Shown one piece after another: positions 43,423-50,935 of a stretch of 64,000 nt of DNA. A program made the position numbers and the translations under genes. The stretch's first letter is position 1. The number at the start of each line of letters is the position of its first letter. Under the pieces are notes generated by a model. It was not told the origin of the DNA. It saw only the letters and a list, made by a program, of their open reading frames with translations, and did not search any database. This stretch comes from Pelagerythrobacter marensis (GTDB lineage: Bacteria; Pseudomonadota; Alphaproteobacteria; Sphingomonadales; Sphingomonadaceae), in the NCBI RefSeq assembly GCF_001028625.1, contig NZ_CP011805.1:620001-684000 (forward strand), read 5' to 3'.

Positions 43423-43749
43423 ATGGCCAAGCCAGAATGGGGCACCAAGCGCATGTGCCCGAAATGCGGTGAACGCTTTTACGACCTGGGCAAGGATGAC
43501 CCGGTCACGTGCATCGAATGCGGCGAAGAATGGACGCCCGAACCGGTGTTGAAGACGAAGCAGCCGATTCCGTTCGAGGAAGAGGAAAAGAAGGACAAGG
43601 AGCCTGACAGCGACCTTGGCGGCGGCGATCTGGAAGATATCGACGTCGATGACGACGACGATTCGCCCGATAACGAAGTCGACCTTGGCGGTGACGACGA
43701 TCTGGGCGTTGCGAAGGGCAAGGGCGACGACGAGGAAGAAGATACCTGA
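43423..43749 (+). CDS. TIGR02300 (FYDLN acid) family protein
   Basis: This 108-residue protein has an N-terminal zinc ribbon (MCPKCGERFYDLGKDDPVTC-IECG, two CxxC pairs) and a long Asp/Glu-rich tail. This is the FYDLN-acid family, restricted mostly to alphaproteobacteria and of unknown function; a nucleic-acid or ribosome-linked role is possible but unproven. The ATG at 43423 is used. A perfect hairpin follows the stop. Confidence 0.92.
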   Translation: MAKPEWGTKRMCPKCGERFYDLGKDDPVTCIECGEEWTPEPVLKTKQPIPFEEEEKKDKEPDSDLGGGDLEDIDVDDDDDSPDNEVDLGGDDDLGVAKGKGDDEEEDT

Positions 43750-43768
43750 AATCGGGTCTTGCCAAGCG

Positions 43769-43794
43769 GGGCCGCCCTCAATAAAGGGCGGCCC
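43769..43794 (+). terminator. Hairpin downstream of the TIGR02300 gene
   Basis: GGGCCGCCCT (43769-43778), CAATAA, AGGGCGGCCC (43785-43794) is a perfect 10-bp stem between the TIGR02300 gene and tRNA-Ala. There is no T-run after it. It probably ends the upstream transcript. Confidence 0.6.
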
Positions 43795-43852
43795 TCCCGC
43801 ACGATAGCGGGTCTGGCGCATCCTGTTACGATGCGCCGCAAATGGATGGCAC

Positions 43853-43928
43853 GGGGCCTTAGCTCAGCTGGGAGAGCGCCTGCATGGCATGCAGGAGGTC
43901 AGCGGTTCGATCCCGCTAGGCTCCACCA
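43853..43928 (+). tRNA. tRNA-Ala (GGC)
   Basis: A 76-nt cloverleaf: acceptor GGGGCCT pairs with AGGCTCC (one G-T), D-arm with AGCTCAGCTGGGAGAGC, anticodon stem CCTGC/GCAGG with loop ATGGCAT giving anticodon GGC, T-arm AGCGGTTCGATCCCGCT, and an encoded CCA end. GGC reads GCC and GCU alanine codons. It stands alone upstream of ffh. Confidence 0.97.
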
Positions 43929-43961
43929 TCCTTCGGATATGCCGGTATCCGGCCATTGACG

Positions 43962-43984
43962 GGCTGCAGGCCGCAGCCTTCTCT
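43962..43984 (+). terminator. Possible tRNA-Ala terminator
   Basis: GGCTGC (43962-43967), AGGCC, GCAGCC (43973-43978) forms a stem followed by TTCTCT. An alternative reading is that TTGACG (43956-43961) and TTCTCT, 17 bp apart, are promoter boxes for ffh with the hairpin in the spacer. Both are weak. Confidence 0.35.
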
Positions 43985-44117
43985 GACCGCATCCCGACAT
44001 ACCCGGATAGGAATTTGGGTTCATAGGGGTTCGCCCCACGCTGGCCGACGAGGTTTCGTCCGCCGGCGTTTTTCGCGTTTGGCCTGTCGGGGCCGGTGAA
44101 CGAGTTTGGAGTAGGCG

Positions 44118-45548
44118 ATGTTCGACAATCTGTCCGATCGGCTCGGCAACGTGTTCGACCGCCTGCGCGGCCGCGGCGCCCTGTCCGAACAGGACGTGCG
44201 CGATGCCATGCGCGAAGTGCGCGTCGCGCTGCTCGAAGCCGACGTTGCGCTGCCCGTCGTGCGCCGCTTCATCGATGCCGTCACCGAAAAGGCGATCGGG
44301 GCCGAAGTTCTCAAGTCGGTCACGCCCGGTCAGCAGGTCGTCAAGATCGTCAACGACGAGCTGGTCGAGATGCTCGGCGGGGAAGAGGTCGAAGGTCTGA
44401 CGCTGGAGGCGAAGCCGCCGGTCGTGATCATGATGGTCGGCCTCCAGGGCTCGGGCAAGACCACCACGACTGCCAAGCTGGCCAAGCTGCTGAAGGAACG
44501 CCACGGCAAGAAAGCGCTGATGGCCTCGCTCGACGTCAACCGCCCGGCGGCGCAGGAGCAGCTGGCGGTGCTGGGCGAACAGGTCAGCGTCGCCACCCTG
44601 CCGATCGTCGCCGGCCAGCAGCCGGTCGATATCGCCCGGCGTGCGATGGAATCGGCGAAACTGCAATCGGCCGACGTGCTGCTGCTCGACACCGCCGGCC
44701 GCTTGCACGTGGACGAAGCGCTGATGGCGGAGATGAAGGCCGTCGCCGGCGTCTCCGCACCGACCGAAGTGCTGCTGGTGGTCGATTCGCTGACCGGGCA
44801 GGACGCGGTCAACGTCGCCAGGAGCTTCACCGAGGAAGTGCCGCTGACCGGCGTCGTGCTGACGCGGATGGACGGCGATGCGCGCGGCGGTGCGGCGCTG
44901 TCGATGCGCCATGTCACCGGCCAGCCGATCAAGTTTGCGGGCACGGGCGAGAAGCTGGACGCGATCGAAGCGTTCGATCCCAAGCGTGTCGCGGGCCGTA
45001 TCCTCGGCATGGGCGATGTCGTCAGCCTGGTCGAAAAGGCCGCGGCGACGATCAAGGAAGAAGATGCCGAAGCGCTCGCCAAGCGCATGGCGAAAGGGCA
45101 GTTCGACCTCAACGATCTGCGTATGCAGCTGCGCCAGATGCAGAGCATGGGCGGGCTCGGGATGCTCGCCGGAATGCTTCCGGGGATGAAGAAGGCCAAG
45201 GCGGCGCTGTCGCAATCGGGCATGGACGACAAGGTGCTGGTCCACATGGACGCGATCATCGGTTCGATGACGGCCAAGGAACGCGCCAATCCCGCGCTGA
45301 TGAACGCCAAGCGCAAGAAGCGCGTGGCGGCGGGCAGCGGCCTGCAGGTGCAGGACGTGAACAAGCTGCTCAAGATGCATCAGGAAATGGGCCGCGCAAT
45401 GAAACAGATCAAGAAGATGGGCGGGCTCAAGGGGCTGGGCGCGCTGCTTGGCGGTGGCGGCATGGGGGCCGCCATGCCCGGCCTCGGCGGGCCCGGCGCC
45501 GGCGGAATGCCGCCGGGCCTCCCCGGCCTGCCCGGACAGAAGAAATAA
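44118..45548 (+). CDS. ffh: Signal recognition particle protein Ffh
   Basis: This 476-residue SRP GTPase has an N domain, a G domain with the P-loop GLQGSGKTTTTAKLA near residue 108, DTAGR, TRMDGDARGG and TGEKLDAIEAF. It ends in a Met-rich M domain that binds 4.5S RNA and signal peptides (MQLRQMQSMGGLGMLAGMLPGM) and a Gly/Pro-rich tail. GGAG precedes the ATG. It opens the ffh-rpsP-rimM-trmD-rplS cluster, which couples membrane targeting and ribosome maturation genes. Confidence 0.97.
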   Translation: MFDNLSDRLGNVFDRLRGRGALSEQDVRDAMREVRVALLEADVALPVVRRFIDAVTEKAIGAEVLKSVTPGQQVVKIVNDELVEMLGGEEVEGLTLEAKPPVVIMMVGLQGSGKTTTTAKLAKLLKERHGKKALMASLDVNRPAAQEQLAVLGEQVSVATLPIVAGQQPVDIARRAMESAKLQSADVLLLDTAGRLHVDEALMAEMKAVAGVSAPTEVLLVVDSLTGQDAVNVARSFTEEVPLTGVVLTRMDGDARGGAALSMRHVTGQPIKFAGTGEKLDAIEAFDPKRVAGRILGMGDVVSLVEKAAATIKEEDAEALAKRMAKGQFDLNDLRMQLRQMQSMGGLGMLAGMLPGMKKAKAALSQSGMDDKVLVHMDAIIGSMTAKERANPALMNAKRKKRVAAGSGLQVQDVNKLLKMHQEMGRAMKQIKKMGGLKGLGALLGGGGMGAAMPGLGGPGAGGMPPGLPGLPGQKK

Positions 45549-45589
45549 GTATTCAAATTCATATGTTTAAGTTGGAAAGGTAACATACA

Positions 45590-46099
45590 ATGGCAATTGC
45601 ACTTCGTCTCTCGCGCGGTGGCGCGAAGAAGCGCCCCTATTACCGCATCGTCGCGGCCGACAGCCGCAAGCCGCGCGACGGCAAGTATCTGGAGCAGATC
45701 GGCATCTACAACCCGCTGCTCGCCAAGGACGACGAAAAGCGCGTCGAACTGAACGAAGATCGTGCGCGCTACTGGCTGGGCGTCGGCGCACAGCCGAGCG
45801 ACCGTGTTGCCCGCTTCCTCGACGCCGCGGGCATCCGCGAGCGCGCCGCGCGCAACAACCCGAACAAGGCCGAGCCGGGCGAAAAGGCCAAGGAACGCGC
45901 TGAAGAGAAAGCCGCGAAGGTCGCTGAAGCCGAAGAAGCCAAGAAGGCTGCCGAGGAAGAGGCCAAGGCCGCTGCCGAAGCTCCCGCCGAAGAAGCACCT
46001 GCAGAGGAAGCTCCGGCCGAGGAAGCACCTGCTGCGGACGCCCCGGCCGAAGACGCTCCGGCTGCCGAAGAGTCCACCGAAGAGAAGTCGGAAGGCTAA
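45590..46099 (+). CDS. rpsP: 30S ribosomal protein S16
   Basis: This 169-residue protein has a normal S16 domain (IALRLSRGGAKKRPYYRIVAADSRKPRDGKYLEQIGIYNP, about 80 residues). A long C-terminal extension follows: a Lys/Glu/Ala coiled segment, then repeated PAEEAPAEEA units. The tail doubles the usual length and is likely disordered. It is preceded by GGAAAGG and followed 9 bp later by rimM. Confidence 0.96.
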   Translation: MAIALRLSRGGAKKRPYYRIVAADSRKPRDGKYLEQIGIYNPLLAKDDEKRVELNEDRARYWLGVGAQPSDRVARFLDAAGIRERAARNNPNKAEPGEKAKERAEEKAAKVAEAEEAKKAAEEEAKAAAEAPAEEAPAEEAPAEEAPAADAPAEDAPAAEESTEEKSEG

Positions 46100-46108
46100 G
46101 CGCTTCCG

Positions 46109-46597
46109 ATGAAAGACAGGCCCGTCACCCTTGCCGCCATTGCCGGCGCGCACGGCGTGACGGGCGAAGTCCGCCTCAAGCTGTTTGGCGAAGGGCTGGA
46201 AACGCTGCGCAGGCACAAGACTTTCAACGAAGGCGCCTTGACGCTTTCGAAGGTTCGCAGCGACAACAAGGGCGGCGCGATCGCGCGCTTTGCCGAAGTG
46301 GCCGACCGGGGCGCGGCGGAACGCTTGCGCGGCACCGCGCTGACTGTCCCGCGCAGCACGCTCCCCCCTCTCGGCGACGGGGAATATTACCACGCCGACC
46401 TCCTGGGCCTTCCGGCGCTGGATGACGCGGGCACTCCCCTGGGGACCATCGTCGCGATCGAGAATTTCGGCGCGACCGACCTGGTCGAAATCGAACGACC
46501 GGATGGCAAGCGCTTCATGGTCCCGATGATCGCCGAGGCGGTGCCTTCATGGAACGGCGAACGCCTGATCGTGGCCGCGCCTTTTGCGGAGCAGTGA
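46109..46597 (+). CDS. rimM: 16S rRNA processing protein RimM
   Basis: This 162-residue ribosome maturation factor has the RimM N-domain (VTLAAIAGAHGVTGEVRLKLF) and the PRC barrel (YYHADLLGLPALDDAGTPLGTI, KRFMVPMIAEAVPSW). It binds S19 during 30S head assembly. It lies in the standard place between rpsP and trmD. Confidence 0.95.
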   Translation: MKDRPVTLAAIAGAHGVTGEVRLKLFGEGLETLRRHKTFNEGALTLSKVRSDNKGGAIARFAEVADRGAAERLRGTALTVPRSTLPPLGDGEYYHADLLGLPALDDAGTPLGTIVAIENFGATDLVEIERPDGKRFMVPMIAEAVPSWNGERLIVAAPFAEQ

Positions 46598-46631
46598 CGA
46601 TGGGGCACGAGATTTTCCCAGGCGCGATCGA

Positions 46632-47357
46632 ATGACTTTCGCTGCCACCATTCTAACGCTCTATCCCGAGATGTTTCCCGGGCCGCTCGGCGTTTCGCTG
46701 GCGGGGCGCGCGCTGGAGCGGGGGGACTGGACCTGCGATGCCGTGCAGATCCGCGATTTCGCGAACGACCGGCACCGCACGGTCGACGACACGCCGGCGG
46801 GCGGCGGTGCGGGCATGGTCCTGAAGGCGGACGTGCTGGCGGCCGCGCTGGACAGCGTGCCCGCCGGGCGGCCCGTGCTGGCGATGACGCCGCGTGGCCG
46901 GCCGATCACCCAGGCACGGATTCGTGCGCTGTCCGCCGGCCCCGGCGTGACCATCCTGTGCGGCCGGTTCGAAGGCTTCGACGAGCGTCTGTTCGATGCC
47001 CGTCCGCAGATCGAACAGATCAGCCTGGGCGACATCGTCTTGTCGGGCGGAGAACCCGCCGCGCTTGCCATTCTGGACGCTTGCATTCGCCTGCTTCCCG
47101 GCGTAATGGGCGCGGCTTCGAGCGGGGCCGAGGAATCCTTCGAAGAAGGGCTTCTCGAATATCCGCAATATACCCGACCTGCCGAATGGGAAGGGCGCAC
47201 GATCCCTGAAGTGCTGCGATCGGGGGATCATGCGAAGATCGCGGCGTGGCGCAAGCAACGCAGCGAAGACGATACACGGTTACGCAGGCCGGACCTTTGG
47301 GAGCGTTACAGTGACGCTCGGGCCCGACCTGCCTCTGGCGCGCGGCGAAAAGACTAG
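46632..47357 (+). CDS. trmD: tRNA (guanine-37-N1) methyltransferase
   Basis: This 241-residue SPOUT enzyme adds m1G37 to tRNAs and prevents frameshifting. It shows ILTLYPEMFPGPLGVSLAGRAL, RTVDDTPAGGGAGMVLKADVL, the knot signatures ILCGRFEGFDERL and SLGDIVLSGGEPAAL, and RRPDLWERY. The ATG at 46632 starts the conserved sequence; an in-frame start at 46584 inside the rimM end is less likely. Confidence 0.96.
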   Translation: MTFAATILTLYPEMFPGPLGVSLAGRALERGDWTCDAVQIRDFANDRHRTVDDTPAGGGAGMVLKADVLAAALDSVPAGRPVLAMTPRGRPITQARIRALSAGPGVTILCGRFEGFDERLFDARPQIEQISLGDIVLSGGEPAALAILDACIRLLPGVMGAASSGAEESFEEGLLEYPQYTRPAEWEGRTIPEVLRSGDHAKIAAWRKQRSEDDTRLRRPDLWERYSDARARPASGARRKD

Positions 47358-47370
47358 AAAGACCAGGCAA

Positions 47371-47745
47371 ATGAACCTGATCCAGCAGCTCGAGGCCGAA
47401 GCTATCGAGAACCTCGGGAAAGACATTCCCGATTTCCGCGCCGGGGATACCGTGCGCGTCGGCGTGAAAGTCGTCGAAGGCACGCGTGAGCGTGTGCAGA
47501 ATTTCGAAGGCGTGGTGATCGCTCGTTCGAACCGCGGCATGGGTTCGAACTTCACCGTGCGCAAGATGTCGTTCGGCGAAGGCGTGGAACGCGTGTTCCC
47601 GCTCTACTCGCCGGTCGTCGACAGCATTACCGTCGTTCGCCGCGGTGTGGTGCGCCGGGCGAAGCTTTATTACCTGCGTGGCCGCACCGGTAAATCGGCC
47701 CGCATCGCCGAGCGTCGCGACAGTCGCCCGACCGAGAAGGCCTGA
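47371..47745 (+). CDS. rplS: 50S ribosomal protein L19
   Basis: This 124-residue L19 has the conserved core DFRAGDTVRVGVKVVEGTRERVQNFEGVVI and VERVFPLYSPVVDSI, then RRAKLYYLRGRTGKSARI. L19 sits at the 30S-50S interface. It is the last gene of the cluster, followed by a clear intrinsic terminator. Confidence 0.97.
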   Translation: MNLIQQLEAEAIENLGKDIPDFRAGDTVRVGVKVVEGTRERVQNFEGVVIARSNRGMGSNFTVRKMSFGEGVERVFPLYSPVVDSITVVRRGVVRRAKLYYLRGRTGKSARIAERRDSRPTEKA

Positions 47746-47773
47746 CAGCCTCCCACCGGGAACGAGACAAGCG

Positions 47774-47810
47774 AAGGGGCGCTCCGGCACAGGGTCGGGG
47801 CGCCCCTTTT
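47774..47810 (+). terminator. Intrinsic terminator after rplS
   Basis: AAGGGGCGC (47774-47782) pairs with GCGCCCCTT (47800-47808) and is followed by TT, giving a run of four T in all. It ends the ffh-rplS operon before asd. Confidence 0.8.
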
Positions 47811-47894
47811 GCTTGGCCCGGCACAAATTCAATTGCGGTTGCGCCGGCGCGACGGAGCGCTAGGCACGCGGCCTGAACTAGCTAGGAGTTGCAG

Positions 47895-48920
47895 ATGGGT
47901 TATCGGGTGGCAATCGTCGGTGCGACCGGGAACGTCGGGCGCGAGATGATGCAGATCCTCGCAGAGCGCGAGTTTCCCTGCGACGAAGTGGCCGCAGTGG
48001 CCAGCTCGCGTTCGGTCGGGACCGAAGTGGAATTCGGCGACACCGGCAAGATGCTCAAGTGCAAGAATATCGAGCATTTCGATTTCACCGGCTGGGACAT
48101 TGCCCTGTTCGCGGCCGGCAGCGGCCCGGCGAAGGAATATGCGCCCAAGGCGGCCGCCGCCGGCTGCGTGGTGATCGACAATTCCTCGCTCTACCGGATG
48201 GAGCCGGACGTGCCGCTGATCGTGCCGGAGGTGAACCCCGACGCGATCGACGGTTACACCGCGCGCAACATCATCGCCAATCCGAACTGTTCGACCGCGC
48301 AGCTCGTCGTCGCGCTCAAGCCGCTGCACGATGCGGCGACCATCAAGCGGGTCGTCGTCAGCACCTATCAATCGGTTTCCGGCGCGGGGAAGGCCGGGAT
48401 GGACGAGCTGTTCGAACAGAGCCGCGCGATCTTCGTCGGCGATCCGGTCGAACCGAAGAAGTTCACCAAGCAGATCGCCTTCAACGTCATCCCCCATATC
48501 GACGTATTCCTGGACGACGGTTCGACCAAGGAAGAATGGAAGATGGTGGTCGAAACCAAGAAGATCCTCGACCCCAAGGTCAAGCTGAACGCCACCTGCG
48601 TGCGCGTGCCGGTCTTCGTCGGCCATTCCGAGGCGGTGAATATCGAGTTCGAGAACGAGCTTTCCGCCGATGCGGCAATGGATATCCTGCGCGAAGCGCC
48701 CGGGATCATGCTGGTCGACAAGCGGGAGGACGGCGGATACGTCACCCCGGTGGAGAGCGCGGGCGACGGCGCGACCTATATCAGCCGCGTGCGTGAAGAC
48801 CCGACGGTCGAAAACGGCCTGACGCTGTGGTGCGTGAGCGATAACCTGCGCAAGGGCGCGGCGCTCAACGCAGTGCAGATTGCCGAATTGCTCGGCCGCA
48901 AGCACCTGAAGAAGGGGTGA
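47895..48920 (+). CDS. asd: Aspartate-semialdehyde dehydrogenase
   Basis: This 341-residue NADP-dependent enzyme reduces aspartyl phosphate on the way to lysine, threonine, methionine and diaminopimelate. It shows the nucleotide-binding VAIVGATGNVGREMMQIL, the active-site cysteine in IANPNCSTAQLVVALKPL (around residue 134) and the His in VRVPVFVGHSEAVNIEF. The ATG at 47895 has AGGAG 7 nt upstream. Confidence 0.97.
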   Translation: MGYRVAIVGATGNVGREMMQILAEREFPCDEVAAVASSRSVGTEVEFGDTGKMLKCKNIEHFDFTGWDIALFAAGSGPAKEYAPKAAAAGCVVIDNSSLYRMEPDVPLIVPEVNPDAIDGYTARNIIANPNCSTAQLVVALKPLHDAATIKRVVVSTYQSVSGAGKAGMDELFEQSRAIFVGDPVEPKKFTKQIAFNVIPHIDVFLDDGSTKEEWKMVVETKKILDPKVKLNATCVRVPVFVGHSEAVNIEFENELSADAAMDILREAPGIMLVDKREDGGYVTPVESAGDGATYISRVREDPTVENGLTLWCVSDNLRKGAALNAVQIAELLGRKHLKKG

Positions 48921-48952
48921 CGCGCGCGAGGGCTTGCGGCACAAAGCGTCGC

Positions 48953-49600
48953 ATGACCCTTTCCGCCGACCTCTATTTCAGCTTCCGCAGTCCCTACAGC
49001 TACCTCGCCATCGGGCGCTATCGCGCGATGGCGAGGCAGTATGCGGTCGATATCGCGCTGCGGCCCGTCTATCCGCTGGCCATCCGGCAGCCCGATTTCT
49101 TCGAGCGCAACCACCCGAACTGGCTGCGCTATACCTTCCTCGACATGGCGCGGGTGGCGCAGTTTCACGGCATACCGTTCGGCGCACCGCGGCCCGACCC
49201 GATCGTGCAGGACGTGGCGACCCGCCGGATCGCGCCCGATCAGCCCTATATCCGCCGGATCACCCGGCTGGGCCAGGCGGCGGCCCGGCGCGGTGCAGGT
49301 CTGGTCTTTGCTCACGAGGCGGGGCAACTGATCTGGGGCGGGGCGGAAAACTGGCACGAGGGCGATCATCTCGCCACCGCTGCGGCGCGCGCCGGCCTCG
49401 ATCTCGCCGAGCTGGATCGGGAGGTCGCAGACGAACCGGAAACGCTCGATGCCGAGATCGCGGCGAACCTGCAGGCGCTGGAAGACGCCGGCCATTGGGG
49501 CGTGCCGACGCTGGTGTTCGATGGGGAGCCGTTCTTTGGGCAGGACCGCATCGAAATGGCCCAATGGCGCATGGAGCAGAAAGGGCTGGCCGAACGATGA
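48953..49600 (+). CDS. DsbA-family isomerase (HCCA isomerase-like)
   Basis: This 215-residue thioredoxin-fold protein lacks a CxxC and instead has FSFRSPYSYLAIGRY at the active site, with a Ser typical of kappa-class GST and 2-hydroxychromene-2-carboxylate isomerases. The later WGVPTLVFDGEPFFGQDR carries the cis-Pro loop. It probably uses glutathione as cofactor. It is co-translated with the next gene (ATGA). Confidence 0.85.
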   Translation: MTLSADLYFSFRSPYSYLAIGRYRAMARQYAVDIALRPVYPLAIRQPDFFERNHPNWLRYTFLDMARVAQFHGIPFGAPRPDPIVQDVATRRIAPDQPYIRRITRLGQAAARRGAGLVFAHEAGQLIWGGAENWHEGDHLATAAARAGLDLAELDREVADEPETLDAEIAANLQALEDAGHWGVPTLVFDGEPFFGQDRIEMAQWRMEQKGLAER

Positions 49601-50028
49601 CGGGAACGCTCGTCGAACATCCACCGCGCCGCCTGGCGGGTCTGGCGTGGGAGGGGACATATGTCGAGGCTGCCGATGGCGCTGTCCGGCGTTTGATGGA
49701 CGATCTTTTCGCCAGACTGGGCGACCGCCCCGAAACGCTCTGGGGTGTTTCCTGGGAAGATCGACCTGATGGCTTCCGGCACTTCGTCGGGATCGAGAGC
49801 GACCGCGACTTGCCCAGCCTCCAGTGGCTGGACCTGCCCGCGCTGGCCAGCCTCACTGCCGATCATTCTGGCGGCGATGCAACCGGTGTTTATGGCGAGC
49901 TGCAGGCGCTACGGGACGCACGCGACATGGTGCGGCGACCCGGCGGGCCGGACATGCTGGACGAACATCGCCGCGATGGGGGCCCGGCGATGCGGGCCCA
50001 CCTCGTGGTTGCCGAAACGACCGATTGA
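49597..50028 (+). CDS. GyrI-like small-molecule-binding domain protein
   Basis: This 143-residue protein resembles the AraC effector-binding/GyrI-like fold: LAGLAWEGTYVEAADGAVRRLMDDLFARL, then ETLWGVSWEDRPDGFRHFVGIES. The relation is moderate and no DNA-binding domain is present. It is overlapped by the isomerase gene upstream and followed by an alpha/beta hydrolase, so a three-gene unit is likely. Confidence 0.6.
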   Translation: MTGTLVEHPPRRLAGLAWEGTYVEAADGAVRRLMDDLFARLGDRPETLWGVSWEDRPDGFRHFVGIESDRDLPSLQWLDLPALASLTADHSGGDATGVYGELQALRDARDMVRRPGGPDMLDEHRRDGGPAMRAHLVVAETTD

Positions 50029-50047
50029 ACGAAGGAAGCAGACCGGG

Positions 50048-50809
50048 ATGAGCGAACGGGTTGAACAGACGATATCCTCTTTCGACGGCACCGAGCTCGC
50101 CGTGCACCGCATGGGGGCGGGGCGGCCGGTGGTGCTGCTCCACGGCCTGTTTTCCAGCGCAGAGATGAACTGGGTCCGCTTCGGCCATGCGGGCAAACTG
50201 GTCGAGGCCGGGTTCGAGGCGATCATGCCCGACCTGCGCGCCCACGGGACGAGCGGGAAACCGCACGCACCGGAAAGCTATCCGCCGGGCGTTCTGGCTC
50301 GCGATGCCGCGGCGCTGGTCGCGGCGCTCGACCTCGACGATTACGATCTGGTCGGATTTTCGCTGGGCGCGCGCACGTCCGCACGCGCCGTGATAGAGGG
50401 GCTGCAGCCCCGCCGCCTGGTGCTGGCGGGCATGGGGCTGGAGGGGCTGGCCGGGTGGAACCGCCGGGCAGCCTACTTCATCGATGCCATCGACCGCTTC
50501 GACGAAGTGAAGCGCGGCGATCCGGCCTTCATGCCGGTCAGTTTCATGAAAACGATGAAGATCGACCGCGTCGCCGCGCGCCTGCTGTTGCAGGCGGTGG
50601 ACGATACCGCCCCGGCGGAGCTGTCGGCGATCTCCATGCCGACGATGGTGCTGTGCGGCGACAAGGATGACGACAACGGTTCTGCGGAGCGGCTGGCCGA
50701 AACGCTGCCCGATGCCCGCCATGTGGAAATTCCCGGCACGCATATGGGATCGGTGACCGAAGGCGCGCTGGGCGATGCTCTGGTGCGGTTCCTGGGCAAC
50801 AACGATTGA
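50048..50809 (+). CDS. Alpha/beta hydrolase
   Basis: This 253-residue hydrolase has VVLLHGLFSS (oxyanion), the nucleophile elbow VGFSLGARTS (Ser near residue 103), the acid in LCGDKDDDNG and His in IPGTHMGSV. The GFSLG elbow and the DLRAHGTSGKP loop match generic esterase/haloperoxidase-like members. The substrate is unknown. Confidence 0.86.
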   Translation: MSERVEQTISSFDGTELAVHRMGAGRPVVLLHGLFSSAEMNWVRFGHAGKLVEAGFEAIMPDLRAHGTSGKPHAPESYPPGVLARDAAALVAALDLDDYDLVGFSLGARTSARAVIEGLQPRRLVLAGMGLEGLAGWNRRAAYFIDAIDRFDEVKRGDPAFMPVSFMKTMKIDRVAARLLLQAVDDTAPAELSAISMPTMVLCGDKDDDNGSAERLAETLPDARHVEIPGTHMGSVTEGALGDALVRFLGNND

Positions 50810-50867
50810 TCGGCTGTGGGGCGGCGTTGTTCGGTGGCTTGATTCGCCGCGAACGGCGGTTCACAAA

Positions 50868-50906
50868 CCAGTATCTGCGGAAACCGCCCAGTATTTGCGG
50901 AAACCG
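50868..50906. repeat. Tandem 19-bp direct repeat upstream of the M2 peptidase
   Basis: CCAGTATYTGCGGAAACCG occurs at 50868-50886 and again at 50888-50906, with one C/T difference. The 20-bp register equals two helical turns, so a protein bound to each copy would face the same side. It lies 30 bp before the peptidase start. Confidence 0.7.
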
Positions 50907-50935
50907 TATTGTCGACTGAGAGGATCGCCACCGTC

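Noticed and set aside
43956..43984. ffh promoter TTGACG-N17-TTCTCT
   Set aside because: The -10 match is poor and the spacer forms a hairpin that fits the tRNA terminator better.
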